The notes beneath the pieces are model-generated. The model saw only the letters and a list, made by a program, of their open reading frames with translations. It did no database searches and was not told the origin of the DNA. This document shows, piece after piece, positions 1 through 6,855 of a stretch of 64,000 nt of DNA. A program made the translations under genes and the position numbers. This DNA is from Candidatus Contendibacter sp. (GTDB taxonomy: Bacteria > Pseudomonadota > Gammaproteobacteria > Competibacterales > Competibacteraceae), in contig JARSSO010000055.1 in NCBI GenBank assembly GCA_029624765.1, forward strand, positions 87,177 through 151,176. The letters are read 5' to 3'. How positions within the stretch are numbered: position 1 is the first letter of the stretch; each line of letters opens with the position of its first letter.

Positions 1-525
1 GTCGCCACCATCGCCGCCCTGGCGCTGTCCAGGCCTGCGCTGGCAGTTGGGGTAGATCGTCGCCACCTTCGTGTCGCCAGCAGCTGCTGCGTCACCACCA
101 TCGCCGCCCTGGCGCTGTCCAAGCCTGCGCTGGCAGTCGGGGTAGATCGTCGCCGCGCTGCGCGGCCGTCTGCTGGTAGATCGTCGCCGCGTCGCCAGCA
201 GCTGCTGTGTCGCCACCATCGCCGCCCTGGCGCTGTCCAGGCCTGCGCTGGCAGTTGGGGTAGATCGTCGCCACCTTCGTGTCGCCAGCAGCTGCTGCGT
301 CACCACCATCGCCGCCCTGGCGCTGTCCAGGCCTGCGCTGGCAGTTGGGGTAGATCGTCGCCACCTTCGTGTCGCCAGCAGCTGCTGCGTCACCACCATC
401 GCCGCCCTGGCGCTGTCCAAGCCTGCGCTGGCAGTCGGGGTAGATCGTCGCCGCGCTGCGCGGCCGTCTGCTGGTAGATCGTCGCCGCGTCGCCAGCAGC
501 TGCTGTGTCGCCACCATCGCCGCCT
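1..525. repeat. GC-rich minisatellite, 90-bp and 118-bp units
   Basis: Direct tandem repeat with unit starts at 1, 91, 209, 299, 389 and 507 (the last truncated near 525). Units at 1, 209 and 299 are 90 bp; units at 91 and 389 are 118 bp because of an extra 28 bp rich in GCGCGGCCG. The order is therefore short-long-short-short-long. The 90-bp unit could encode 30 residues per copy, but the 118-bp unit shifts the frame, so no single frame is conserved. The array starts at the window edge and probably extends left. I see no convincing gene in it. Confidence 0.9.
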
Positions 526-572
526 GGATGGACGGCTACCTGGCGCGTACGCCGCCAGGTAACCGTCCATCC
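526..572. repeat. 20-bp inverted repeat (hairpin) at end of minisatellite
   Basis: Arms at 526-545 and 553-572 are reverse complements over 20 bp with one mismatch, separated by 7 bp. There is no T-run after it, so it is not a standard intrinsic terminator. It sits exactly at the boundary between the repeat array and unique sequence, and the same short element in two orientations may mark a recombination junction. The stretch from 573 to 656 shows no gene. Confidence 0.7.
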
Positions 573-656
573 CATCGTCCTGAGCAACAAACCGCCCAAG
601 ACTTTCTTCCCACGAGAATTAGCGATGCTTTCAGAGGCGCAACGAAGCGCAGGTTA

Positions 657-1253
657 TTAGGGGCCTGGCGGCGGGAACATATCGGGCGGTAAATCGGTAT
701 CGTCGGCTTCAAGCCACTCAAACGCTTCTTCCACCGCTTTCATGATTCTGTCCATGCGCCGTTCCGGGCTTTCAGGAAGGTTCATCCCTGGCGGTTGATA
801 ATCCAGGCCGGGTATTTCAGCCTCTCCCTTGCAAAAAAACCGGTCAAGAAAATCGATGAACGGCGTCATCTCACTGATTAAAGTCATCACAGCAGTTATA
901 AAAATAAAAAATTCAAGGAAAAAATCGAACGCTATCCGAACAACAATCAAAATCCTTCCCCATGGGCCAGCGTAAGCGCCATAGTGGAGTAATCCAGCAA
1001 TCGAACCGATTATAGGGATAAGTTTTCTCAGGAGTTTGTTTGCGTCACTACATTCAGAAATTACTTTCCTAGCGAACTTGATCCACTCGCAAGGATCCAC
1101 CCGTTTATCTGGATCATCAGGACAAATCTTCTTTCCATTTCTAACATAATCGGCAAATGTTTTAAGTACCCAGTATTTTTCACCAGGGTCAAGGTTTTTA
1201 CAAAAAAACCGTATCAAGTCCAAATCAGTAAATGTGGGGTCACGGCGCGGCAT
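657..1253 (-). CDS. hypothetical membrane-associated protein (prophage accessory gene)
   Basis: 198 residues, no recognised family. The N-terminal half is charged and has scattered cysteines in KICPD, DPCEW and SECSD contexts. Residues about 78-130 form a long hydrophobic stretch compatible with two membrane segments, and the C-terminus is acidic and proline-rich. Base composition is clearly more A+T-rich than the neighbouring prophage genes. The gene lies beyond the strong terminator at 1306-1337 that ends the tail/lysis transcription unit, so it must be transcribed separately. That placement is typical of a prophage 'moron' (lysogenic accessory gene), which is an inference. The start is the only good ATG. 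Confidence 0.6.
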   Translation of the reverse strand: MPRRDPTFTDLDLIRFFCKNLDPGEKYWVLKTFADYVRNGKKICPDDPDKRVDPCEWIKFARKVISECSDANKLLRKLIPIIGSIAGLLHYGAYAGPWGRILIVVRIAFDFFLEFFIFITAVMTLISEMTPFIDFLDRFFCKGEAEIPGLDYQPPGMNLPESPERRMDRIMKAVEEAFEWLEADDTDLPPDMFPPPGP

Positions 1254-1305
1254 GTTTAGCGTTTTTCATTAGAAAGCAAGTTAGTGTGCATACCGAACCA
1301 AAAAT

Positions 1306-1337
1306 AAAAACCGACCTGTTTTGCAGCGTCGGTTTTT
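1306..1337 (-). terminator. strong terminator ending the prophage late genes
   Basis: A perfect 10-bp stem (AAAAACCGAC at 1306-1315 with GTCGGTTTTT at 1328-1337) has a 12-nt loop. Read on the minus strand, it is followed by a T-rich tract. It lies 18 bp after the stop of the gene at 1356-2378 and would end the minus-strand late transcript before the gene at 657-1253. Confidence 0.8.
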
Positions 1338-1355
1338 GTTGTTGAAGCTGGAAAA

Positions 1356-2378
1356 TCAGACCAATGCCGCTTCGGTATCGGTCATGACTTGGCCCAGTTT
1401 GGTACCCTTCTGAAAGCCCAGGGAGAGGGTGAATTCGGCATTGCGTACCGGGGGAATCGTTACGTATTGACCGTTGCGAAACGCGGTGCGTTCCGGTGTC
1501 CATTGCGCCTTGAACATGCCCACATCCGAGAGCATTACGCTACCGCCCTTTGCGACGATGTCCTTGATTTTGTCCAGGGCGCTGGCCAATACCGACACCG
1601 CAATGCCGGTATCGAGGGTGGGAAATTGCGTGGCCAGCCAGGTGCTGAATTGGGCGTAGCTCAGGTATTGCGCCGTTCCCGCGATATCATCCGGCGTTTG
1701 CACGACAGCGGCGTTGTCGGTCGTGGTCAGGTTGACAGGATTGGCGTACACGATCGCGCTACTCGCCGACCGGTTGACCGCCTGTACCCCAAACCGGAAC
1801 GCATGGGATTGGCCATCCTGCGTACCAAATCGCGAGCAGTTTTCGATCAAGAGCGAGCTGTCGGCCTCCGCGCCACTGCCGACCACGCGCTTCTTGCCTT
1901 GGTCATCCAGCAGCGTAATAGACACGTCGTGAGGCGACGTCCACGCCACCTCAACTTGATCCGGAACGACACCGGAGCGATTGCGGACCACGGTAGCGGA
2001 AACCAAGGTAGGGACCGGCGGCGGCTCTTCGTCGAACACGGCAACCACTGGGTCGCTTTCAACGGCATCGCTATCGCCCTCCACGGCGTCTTCGTGCCAG
2101 AACTTGAAGATTACCGGATGGGAATAGCCATCGCGCGGCACGTTCACGCCAAGAATGCGGATCATCGGCGGGAAGTTGCTCAGCACCTCGAACGTGCTTG
2201 GCGTGTAAGCTTCTGTCGGTGGATTGTCGGATAAGTCATCCACGCGATGCGCGATTTTCAACTTGTTCGCATCGAAACTCAGGCGGGCCGTGAATTCGCA
2301 GGCAGTTTGCAAATTGGTGAGCGGGTCTTTGAGCTTCTTGACGCTGGGAATGATATTGCTGGGCGCTTCGGCGGGCAT
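1356..2378 (-). CDS. phage structural protein with fibronectin-III-like and C-terminal HU/IHF-like domain
   Basis: 340 residues. The first ~110 residues are a beta-rich region of unknown family. Residues about 120-225 resemble a fibronectin type III fold (alternating strands, 'VEVAWTSPHD', 'FRFGVQAVNR'). The last ~100 residues, starting at 'DDIAGTA', match the HU/IHF layout: a helical part ending 'LDKIKDIVAKGGSV', a 'VGMFKAQW' strand corresponding to 'FGTFEVRE' of HU, a variable arm, then an 'AEFTLSLGFQKGTKL' tail corresponding to 'PAFKPGKALK'. The same module ends the next gene. Its context among tail and lysis genes suggests a virion or tail-fibre role; whether the module binds DNA or mediates assembly is unknown. 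Confidence 0.7.
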   Translation of the reverse strand: MPAEAPSNIIPSVKKLKDPLTNLQTACEFTARLSFDANKLKIAHRVDDLSDNPPTEAYTPSTFEVLSNFPPMIRILGVNVPRDGYSHPVIFKFWHEDAVEGDSDAVESDPVVAVFDEEPPPVPTLVSATVVRNRSGVVPDQVEVAWTSPHDVSITLLDDQGKKRVVGSGAEADSSLLIENCSRFGTQDGQSHAFRFGVQAVNRSASSAIVYANPVNLTTTDNAAVVQTPDDIAGTAQYLSYAQFSTWLATQFPTLDTGIAVSVLASALDKIKDIVAKGGSVMLSDVGMFKAQWTPERTAFRNGQYVTIPPVRNAEFTLSLGFQKGTKLGQVMTDTEAALV

Positions 2379-2401
2379 GGGCCTCTCCTCTCGTCTCGTC
2401 G

Positions 2402-3928
2402 TTAAACATCGGTTAAAACGGTTCCGCGTTTTGTGCCCAGGCGGAAGCTAGGGCTGAGCGTAAACCGGGCATTGCGTTGGGCGGCAATCGGGGTTGCATC
2501 GCCGGTAATGGCGTTATGACGGTCAAACGCATCCATCCAAAACGCCTCGAATTTGCCAAAATGATCCAGTTCCACCCGACCGCCTTTTGACACTATGAAT
2601 TTAATACGATCCAGGGCGGTTTGCAAAACATTCTCAACGAGTGCGGCACTCAAGCCCATTTGTTGCGCCACTGCGATAACCAACGCGCTTTGCGTCCAAT
2701 TCATCGCGGTTCCCGCGATTTCATCGGGCGTCGGTGGCGGTGGGTCTGGCAATCCCTGCACCGTCGGATTGATGAGAATCGAATTGGTAATCGCTTCCGT
2801 GCTTTTGTTGCCCTGATGGTAGCGGGCGACTCCGAAATAAACCCGTTGCGCTTCACCGGTCTTGGTAAACATCTTAGCGCCGATCCCTTCGGCCAACCAG
2901 GAACTGGCGTCAGCACTGGCGACACCCAGGTATATGTTTTTGTTCATGCGCGGGTTGTTCGTTCCAGTTGGGCGGATATATGCCCAAAGCTCCACCATTC
3001 CAACCGGTTCATTGCCCCAATCCCAGGTGATACGGGTTAAATCCTGCGTTTGCGCTGTCCAGCCCCGAATTAACAGCGCGCCCGCCGTTTTGGGCGGCTG
3101 TAGGGCCTTATAATAAGTGGGTTTCAAATTTAAAACCCTATTTTGGCGCAAGCTTGGAAAACCGTTTTTTTCCCGCCATATTTCTATAGTAATCTGGTGC
3201 GTTACACCGTCATCCAGCAATAAAAAGCCGGTGATAGCGAGGATCAGGGGTTGCTGATTATTCAACAATTCCCAGGTCGCTGGGATAGGCAAGCCATCAT
3301 CCAGCGCCCATGTCATTTGCAAGCCCGTCGGGTCCGCGTATACGCTGACGATCAGTTGTTGATTCAGGACCTGCAACCGCAACCCCGACGGCGCGAACAG
3401 CGTTTCGCCCAGCGCCGCGCTCACCTTCAGCCGCAACGCCGCCGCACCCTGCAACGCCACCGCACTGACCAGGGCAGCATCTGCGGTCAAACGGAGCAGG
3501 ACCCCACCCTGCAACTCGGTCGTCACCGACAACCCGGCGCTGGCCGTCAGCCGGACGGCCACCGCGCCCTGCAACTCGGTTTGGCCGAATACCCCGCTGG
3601 CCGTCAGCCGGACGGCCACCGCGCCCTGCAACTCGGTTTGGCCGAATACCCCGCTGGCCGTCAGCCGCAATGTCGCCGCGCCCTGCAACGCCACGCTGCC
3701 CGACAGGCCGGCGCTGGCCGTCAGCCGCAATGTCGCCGCGCCCTGCAACGCCACGCTGCCCGACAGGCCGGCGCTGGCCGTCAGCCGCAATGTCGCCGCG
3801 CCCTGCAACGCCACGCTGCCCGACAGGCCGGCGCTGGCCGTCAGCCGCAATGTCGCCACGCCCGCGGGCAATGGGACGCTGCTTCCCAGCGTGCCCGTTG
3901 CGGTGATGCGCATCGTTGCCACGATCAA
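2402..3928 (-). CDS. repeat-containing tail-fibre-like protein with C-terminal HU/IHF-like domain
   Basis: 508 residues. Residues ~15-190 are about eight copies of a 19-20-residue repeat of the type 'LQGAATLRLTASAGLSGSV', each predicted as two beta strands. Then comes a beta-rich middle (residues ~190-395) and a C-terminal ~105-residue module starting 'DEIAGTA' with 'LDRIKFIVSKGGRV' and 'FGKFEAFW', homologous to the end of the neighbouring protein and to HU/IHF. The gene lies 23 bp upstream of that neighbour on the same strand and 3 bp overlaps the tail-fibre-like gene at 3925-4335. The repeat stalk and adjacent tail protein suggest a receptor-binding fibre; the HU-like end is unusual. Confidence 0.7.
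   Translation of the reverse strand: MIVATMRITATGTLGSSVPLPAGVATLRLTASAGLSGSVALQGAATLRLTASAGLSGSVALQGAATLRLTASAGLSGSVALQGAATLRLTASGVFGQTELQGAVAVRLTASGVFGQTELQGAVAVRLTASAGLSVTTELQGGVLLRLTADAALVSAVALQGAAALRLKVSAALGETLFAPSGLRLQVLNQQLIVSVYADPTGLQMTWALDDGLPIPATWELLNNQQPLILAITGFLLLDDGVTHQITIEIWREKNGFPSLRQNRVLNLKPTYYKALQPPKTAGALLIRGWTAQTQDLTRITWDWGNEPVGMVELWAYIRPTGTNNPRMNKNIYLGVASADASSWLAEGIGAKMFTKTGEAQRVYFGVARYHQGNKSTEAITNSILINPTVQGLPDPPPPTPDEIAGTAMNWTQSALVIAVAQQMGLSAALVENVLQTALDRIKFIVSKGGRVELDHFGKFEAFWMDAFDRHNAITGDATPIAAQRNARFTLSPSFRLGTKRGTVLTDV
3409..3900 (-). repeat. 57/60-bp tandem coding repeats in the fibre gene
   Basis: The repeats lie inside the gene at 2402-3928. Three consecutive 60-bp units at 3661-3720, 3721-3780 and 3781-3840 are identical at every base. 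Two 57-bp units at 3541-3597 and 3598-3654 are likewise near identical, and more diverged units flank them. All unit lengths are multiples of three, so gain or loss of a unit keeps the reading frame. Exact identity implies very recent duplication or ongoing homogenisation. Confidence 0.9.
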
Positions 3929-4335
3929 TCAATCATGATCGTGAGTGCCCCGGGCGAGAACGCCGGCGGCGGATCACCGGCGTTGATGGTTTTGGGGGAA
4001 CTGAGGGGCGCGAAAATCAGCAGGTTCCCAGCAGTCAGCGCGTCGTAGAGACCGAAACCGATGATGGTTCCCCAGTCAGCGGTGGGGTTGTTGAACGCGA
4101 TTGACGGGATGTTGCTGATTTGGCCATTCCCGCCACTGGGCGCGCTCCACGCCGCATCACTTGGCCCGTTCTGCACGCGGGCGTAATTCCCGCCACTCAC
4201 CTCGACCCCGCCCACATTCGCCTCGTTCGGCAATGTGGTGAACAGCGCCACGTAAATTTTGGCCGGTTTCGCTACGGCGGTGGTGCGAAACAGATTGGCG
4301 ATATTATTCTCAAGGTAATCACTCGCGTTACTCAT
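3925..4335 (-). CDS. phage tail-fibre-like structural protein
   Basis: 136 residues. It fits a widespread small phage protein family with an N-terminal 'SNASDYLENNIANLFRT', a 'YVALFTTLPNE' strand, a 'VSGGNYAR' turn, then 'ADWGTIIGFGLYDALTAGNLL' and a final 'SPGALTI' strand. Members lie next to receptor-binding or tail-fibre genes in tailed-phage genomes, and a virion role is assumed for them. Here it is the first of three fibre-like genes and its stop overlaps the start of the repeat-containing fibre gene by 4 bp, indicating cotranslation. Function beyond 'virion structural' is not resolved. Confidence 0.7.
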   Translation of the reverse strand: MSNASDYLENNIANLFRTTAVAKPAKIYVALFTTLPNEANVGGVEVSGGNYARVQNGPSDAAWSAPSGGNGQISNIPSIAFNNPTADWGTIIGFGLYDALTAGNLLIFAPLSSPKTINAGDPPPAFSPGALTIMID

Positions 4336-4338
4336 TCT

Positions 4339-4527
4339 TCAGTACCTCCACGCACACTTAACTTTGATTTCGGATTCCAAAAGGATCGAGGGGAGAGGCT
4401 GTATCTTCCCTGGCGTCATCATTGGTTGGCATGACGCGCAACCCGTCAACATCCCGTGAATGATCAAGATCAAGATCAACCCCAACAGAATCAGCGCCAG
4501 CGACGCCTTTTTGAGCCACAGGATCAT
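4339..4527 (-). CDS. putative small lipoprotein nested in the lysis cassette (Rz1-like candidate)
   Basis: 62 residues, out of frame with the overlapping holin-like gene. It has a positively charged start, a 20-residue leucine/isoleucine-rich segment and a lipobox-like 'MLTGC' with cysteine near residue 31, followed by a short proline-containing tail. A G-rich Shine-Dalgarno-like run lies about 10 bp upstream of its ATG. Small lipoproteins overlapping lysis genes are typical of phage spanins (Rz1). The overlapping frame over the same bases reads as a low-complexity acidic peptide, which favours this frame as the selected one here. The call rests on composition and position only. Confidence 0.4.
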   Translation of the reverse strand: MILWLKKASLALILLGLILILIIHGMLTGCASCQPMMTPGKIQPLPSILLESEIKVKCAWRY

Positions 4528-4768
4528 TCTTTTTCATCCCCCCGAGTTGATCGGGTAATGCGATCTTCAGCACCGCGTCCAGCCCCGTAATTGATGCCAA
4601 CACCACGCCGATTTGTTCGGCAGTCAATTCCACGCCCATAGACCAAAGCGCCACCACCACGCCCGCGGCCAAAAAACCGGTAATAGCCCCTCGCAGCGTT
4701 GACGACTCCCGAGCGCGCGCTTGCCGATAAACCCGAAAGGCGGTAAAGATCATCATGACCTTGTTCAC
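4358..4768 (-). CDS. holin-like membrane protein
   Basis: 136 residues from a GTG start that overlaps the preceding stop as GTGA. Two hydrophobic segments, around 'ITGFLAAGVVVALWSMGVEL' and 'IGVVLASITGLDAVLKIAL', are separated by a short turn, after a basic N-terminus. This is a usual layout for small phage holins. It lies between a one-TM small protein and tail genes, next to the SLT lysozyme, i.e. inside a lysis cassette. The last ~50 residues overlap the nested lipoprotein ORF and look unconstrained, so the functional part may be only the first ~90 residues. Confidence 0.5.
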   Translation of the reverse strand: MNKVMMIFTAFRVYRQARARESSTLRGAITGFLAAGVVVALWSMGVELTAEQIGVVLASITGLDAVLKIALPDQLGGMKKNDPVAQKGVAGADSVGVDLDLDHSRDVDGLRVMPTNDDAREDTASPLDPFGIRNQS

Positions 4769-5016
4769 GAATGCCCTCCAAGCACCTGTTTGAGTAGCAG
4801 CCACCCGCCCAGCAGACCGGCGGCCAGGGCGGCGATAAATTGCAACGTTCGCAAGAGCCAGCGCGAATGCAACCACAAGTCGGTTATCTCCTGCGTTTCC
4901 CGGATATGCCCTTGCAACTTTTCCCATTGCCGCTTTTGCTCAGCGCGAATATCGCGCAATTCCGAAAGGATGTCGGGATAATCCGCGCGCCGTTCAAGCT
5001 CGTTGTCACTGTTCAT
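4765..5016 (-). CDS. small phage membrane protein (lysis cassette)
   Basis: 83 residues. The N-terminal 50 residues are charged and helical ('ILSELRDIRAEQKRQWEKLQGHIRE'), probably a coiled coil. One C-terminal membrane segment follows ('LRTLQFIAALAAGLLGGWLLL'). The start overlaps the end of the lysozyme gene by 11 bp and the stop overlaps the holin-like GTG start, so it is translationally coupled to both. It resembles small phage proteins found between endolysin and holin, which may act as holin partners or i-spanin-like proteins; this assignment is inference. Confidence 0.5.
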   Translation of the reverse strand: MNSDNELERRADYPDILSELRDIRAEQKRQWEKLQGHIRETQEITDLWLHSRWLLRTLQFIAALAAGLLGGWLLLKQVLGGHS

Positions 5017-5455
5017 ACACCTTCATCACTTTTTTCAGGTAATCCAGATTATCAGCGCGGGGATTGCCACCGTTGTAAGCACGGATCACCGGCTCCCACG
5101 ACTCGCTGACCCGATACCGCTTTGCCAGAAAGGCCAGTTGCCGACAGCCAAATTCTATCCCAATTTCCGGCTCACAGAGCGCCGACAAGAACGGTTGATC
5201 GAAACCCCGCTCCCGCGCCACTTGCCCCATGATTTGCATCAGACCCCACGAAAACGCGCGGCTTTTTTTCTCGGTTTGCAGCGAGCAGGGCGTTATTGGA
5301 TTCACCTGAAGGTTGACGATGTACGCCTGATAGAAATTCGGTTCGTAGCGAATTGCCCATGGATTCCCGCCGCTTTCCACCTGGACGATGGCGGCGACGA
5401 GTCGTTCCGGCAATCCATACGCCTGCGCATAAATCTTGATGAAATGATCGATCAT
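5006..5455 (-). CDS. phage endolysin, SLT-type lytic transglycosylase
   Basis: 149 residues. A lysozyme-like SLT fold is indicated by the catalytic glutamate in 'VQVESGGNPWAIR' (residue ~27), the 'SWGLMQIM' motif, and 'AYNGGNPRA' near the C-terminus. These are the three hallmark motifs of family 1 lytic transglycosylases, which cleave the MurNAc-GlcNAc bond of peptidoglycan. There is no obvious signal peptide, consistent with release through a holin. Its start overlaps the stop of the upstream HTH gene as ATGA, and the holin-like genes lie directly downstream, forming the lysis cassette of the prophage. Confidence 0.85.
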   Translation of the reverse strand: MIDHFIKIYAQAYGLPERLVAAIVQVESGGNPWAIRYEPNFYQAYIVNLQVNPITPCSLQTEKKSRAFSWGLMQIMGQVARERGFDQPFLSALCEPEIGIEFGCRQLAFLAKRYRVSESWEPVIRAYNGGNPRADNLDYLKKVMKVYEQ

Positions 5456-5604
5456 GAGTCAGTACTCCTCAGTAGTCGTTTTACTCTCATGCGAATCGCA
5501 TTTTCCGAACGATTCAGTTCTTGGGCGATCATGCGAATCTTTTTCACGCCGTACCAGTACTTGAGGTGTTTTATCTCAGTTGTGGTCCACGCTTTCCCTT
5601 TCAC
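5452..5604 (-). CDS. small Myb/SANT-like helix-turn-helix protein
   Basis: 50 residues from a GTG start that overlaps the stop of the P-like gene as GTGA. The sequence 'KAWTTTEIKHLKYWYGVKK' followed by 'IAQELNRSENAIRMRVKRL' has the tryptophan-led first helix and the recognition helix of a Myb/SANT-like domain. It lies between replication and lysis genes, the place where lambdoid phages keep their late-gene activator (Q position). A regulatory role in late expression is therefore attractive but unproven. A longer start would overlap the upstream gene heavily and adds only low-complexity residues. Confidence 0.55.
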   Translation of the reverse strand: MKGKAWTTTEIKHLKYWYGVKKIRMIAQELNRSENAIRMRVKRLLRSTDS

Positions 5605-6035
5605 CGCGTCATGCCCAATAGCGTTTTGATTTGCGCCAGGCCGGCGCGGCCAGCGACGCGGCGGGCGGCCTTGCGCTCGTTGGATTCGACGAAGCGCGGC
5701 AGCAGGACATGGCACGGGGCGAGTGGTTGTGGTGGCCGGCACAACGTGCGGAATTCCGGCAACGTCGGCGGCCAGCCGTCGGCGCGGTCAAGGCAGGCCT
5801 TCAGCCCGCGCCCGAAATCGTCCGGGCCGAAATTTGTCAACGCTTTCGCCCAGGTCGCGGCTATCGGCGTGAGCTCACCGGCGTCGGTGAGGGCGGGGCC
5901 GTAGCTGGTTTCCCAGCGATGGCCGTAAATGTGCGTCAAACGCGCCCAGAGCGCCGCAATGGCACGGGGGGCTACCTGACCCTCAGTGCGGGCGGAAATC
6001 GCCGGAAATCGCGTCGTAGGCGGCGCTAGGGGCAT
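5601..6035 (-). CDS. replication protein P-like helicase loader
   Basis: 144 residues from the ATG at 6035. The body matches the lambda P layout: 'IAALWARLTHIYGHRWETSYG', an alanine-rich helix, 'GLKACLDRADGWPPTLPEFRTLC' and a basic C-terminus. P proteins deliver the host DnaB helicase to the O-bound phage origin. An in-frame upstream ATG at 6176 with an AGAGG ribosome site would give 191 residues but overlaps the O-like gene by 194 bp; the choice of start is uncertain. It follows the O-like gene, as in lambda, and its stop overlaps the next gene. Confidence 0.65.
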   Translation of the reverse strand: MPLAPPTTRFPAISARTEGQVAPRAIAALWARLTHIYGHRWETSYGPALTDAGELTPIAATWAKALTNFGPDDFGRGLKACLDRADGWPPTLPEFRTLCRPPQPLAPCHVLLPRFVESNERKAARRVAGRAGLAQIKTLLGMTR

Positions 6036-6855
6036 TTCCACCGTCGAGACTGGCGTCCAACCCGGCGGCGAAGCGGTCGTAGCGGGCGCAGCGGTCGGCG
6101 AGTGTTTCCTTTCGCGGGCGTCCAACCGGGCGCGCAACCCGTCCAGGAAGGTTTGCGCGGTCTGAAAGTCGTTCATGGCGGCGGGCCTCTTGGTTTTGAC
6201 GGTAGGCGAATTCCTGACGGACTTGACGAGCGAAAACGGAATCCCAGTCGGCGCGGGCGTCACCACGCTGAATCCAGTACAGCCGGAATTCGGGCAGGCA
6301 GCTCACGGCGAATTCGATGGCGATGCCTTCGGCGGCCAACAGGGGGTACACGCACTCGTTCGGAAGCCAGCCATCCGATATTTTTTCAATCGCGCGCGCA
6401 CGCTGTGGTGGTGGTGATGATGTGTAATCGATGTTCTTTTCTTTAAAAGGAGAGCAAAAGTGGGTTTCACACTTTTGGTGGGGGTCAAACCCACTTTTGG
6501 CAAAAGTGGGTTTCACACTTTTGGTCGGTGTATCCAGCGCCGCGAACAAGGCGGATTCATTCACTCGGTGCCACAACACGGTGACGCACTCGGTATCTGA
6601 AGCTTTGGCGCGGCGGCTTTCGAGCAGTTGCAGTTCGTTCAGCCGCTGGCGGGCCTTATCCTGCTGTTCGCGCGTCAAGCCGGTTTCCGCCGTCCATTCT
6701 TCCTTGGTTTTGTAGAACCAACCGTCACGTTCGGACGGGAGTTTGTTGGTCCAGTACACGGCATTGGAGAGCATCAACGCCGCGTTGATACTGCCGGTCA
6801 CGTCAACGAACGCTCGATGGAAGGTCACGGTTTGCAGTTGCTTGAGCAGGTTCAT
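5983..6855 (-). CDS. replication initiator O-like protein with DnaT-like domain
   Basis: 290 residues. The N-terminal part (~1-110) reads as a phage winged-helix replication domain ('AALMLSNAVYWTN', 'YKTKEEWTAETGLTREQQDKARQRL'), the type that binds origin repeats. The C-terminal part ('WLPNECVYPLLAAEGIAIEF', 'EFRLYWIQRGDARADWDSVF') has the conserved Trp/Arg pattern of DnaT-like domains that contact ssDNA and the helicase loader. A tail 'RPVGRPRKETLADR' follows. The linker between the domains is encoded by the repeat cluster at 6421-6530, placed like the lambda origin inside gene O. Start at 6855 overlaps the upstream stop as ATGA. Confidence 0.7.
   Translation of the reverse strand: MNLLKQLQTVTFHRAFVDVTGSINAALMLSNAVYWTNKLPSERDGWFYKTKEEWTAETGLTREQQDKARQRLNELQLLESRRAKASDTECVTVLWHRVNESALFAALDTPTKSVKPTFAKSGFDPHQKCETHFCSPFKEKNIDYTSSPPPQRARAIEKISDGWLPNECVYPLLAAEGIAIEFAVSCLPEFRLYWIQRGDARADWDSVFARQVRQEFAYRQNQEARRHERLSDRANLPGRVARPVGRPRKETLADRCARYDRFAAGLDASLDGGNAPSAAYDAISGDFRPH
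6421..6530. other. candidate prophage replication origin (iterons plus A+T-rich flank)
   Basis: The cluster lies inside the O-like gene. A 25-bp sequence containing the palindromic ends CAAAAGTG and CACTTTTG occurs twice as a direct repeat (6455-6479 and 6501-6525). A third, inverted copy of the CAAAAGTGGGTTT half lies at 6486-6500. An A+T-rich stretch (6421-6450) adjoins the repeats. Initiator-binding iterons within the initiator gene next to an A+T-rich unwinding region is the arrangement of oriLambda. Function is inferred from this layout. Confidence 0.55.

Noticed and set aside
92..517. Repeat-rich minus-strand ORFs as collagen-like proteins
   Set aside because: The 118-bp units shift the frame and the ORFs have no ribosome site; compositional shadow of the minisatellite.
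1..525. Possible CRISPR array
   Set aside because: The units are long tandem direct repeats without unique spacers, and no cas genes are present.
3251..4048. Arg/Gln-rich plus-strand ORF and the 211-residue minus-strand Gly/Arg-rich ORF across the fibre repeats
   Set aside because: They are out-of-frame shadows of the fibre repeats; the minus-strand frame at 2402-3928 has the homologous C-terminal domain.
1356..4335. Diversity-generating retroelement for the fibre genes
   Set aside because: No reverse transcriptase, template repeat or A-biased variable repeat is visible; the repeats are exact tandem copies.
5601..6266. Full 221-residue form of the P-like protein
   Set aside because: It would overlap the O-like gene by 284 bp; the downstream start at 6035 (or 6176) is more economical.
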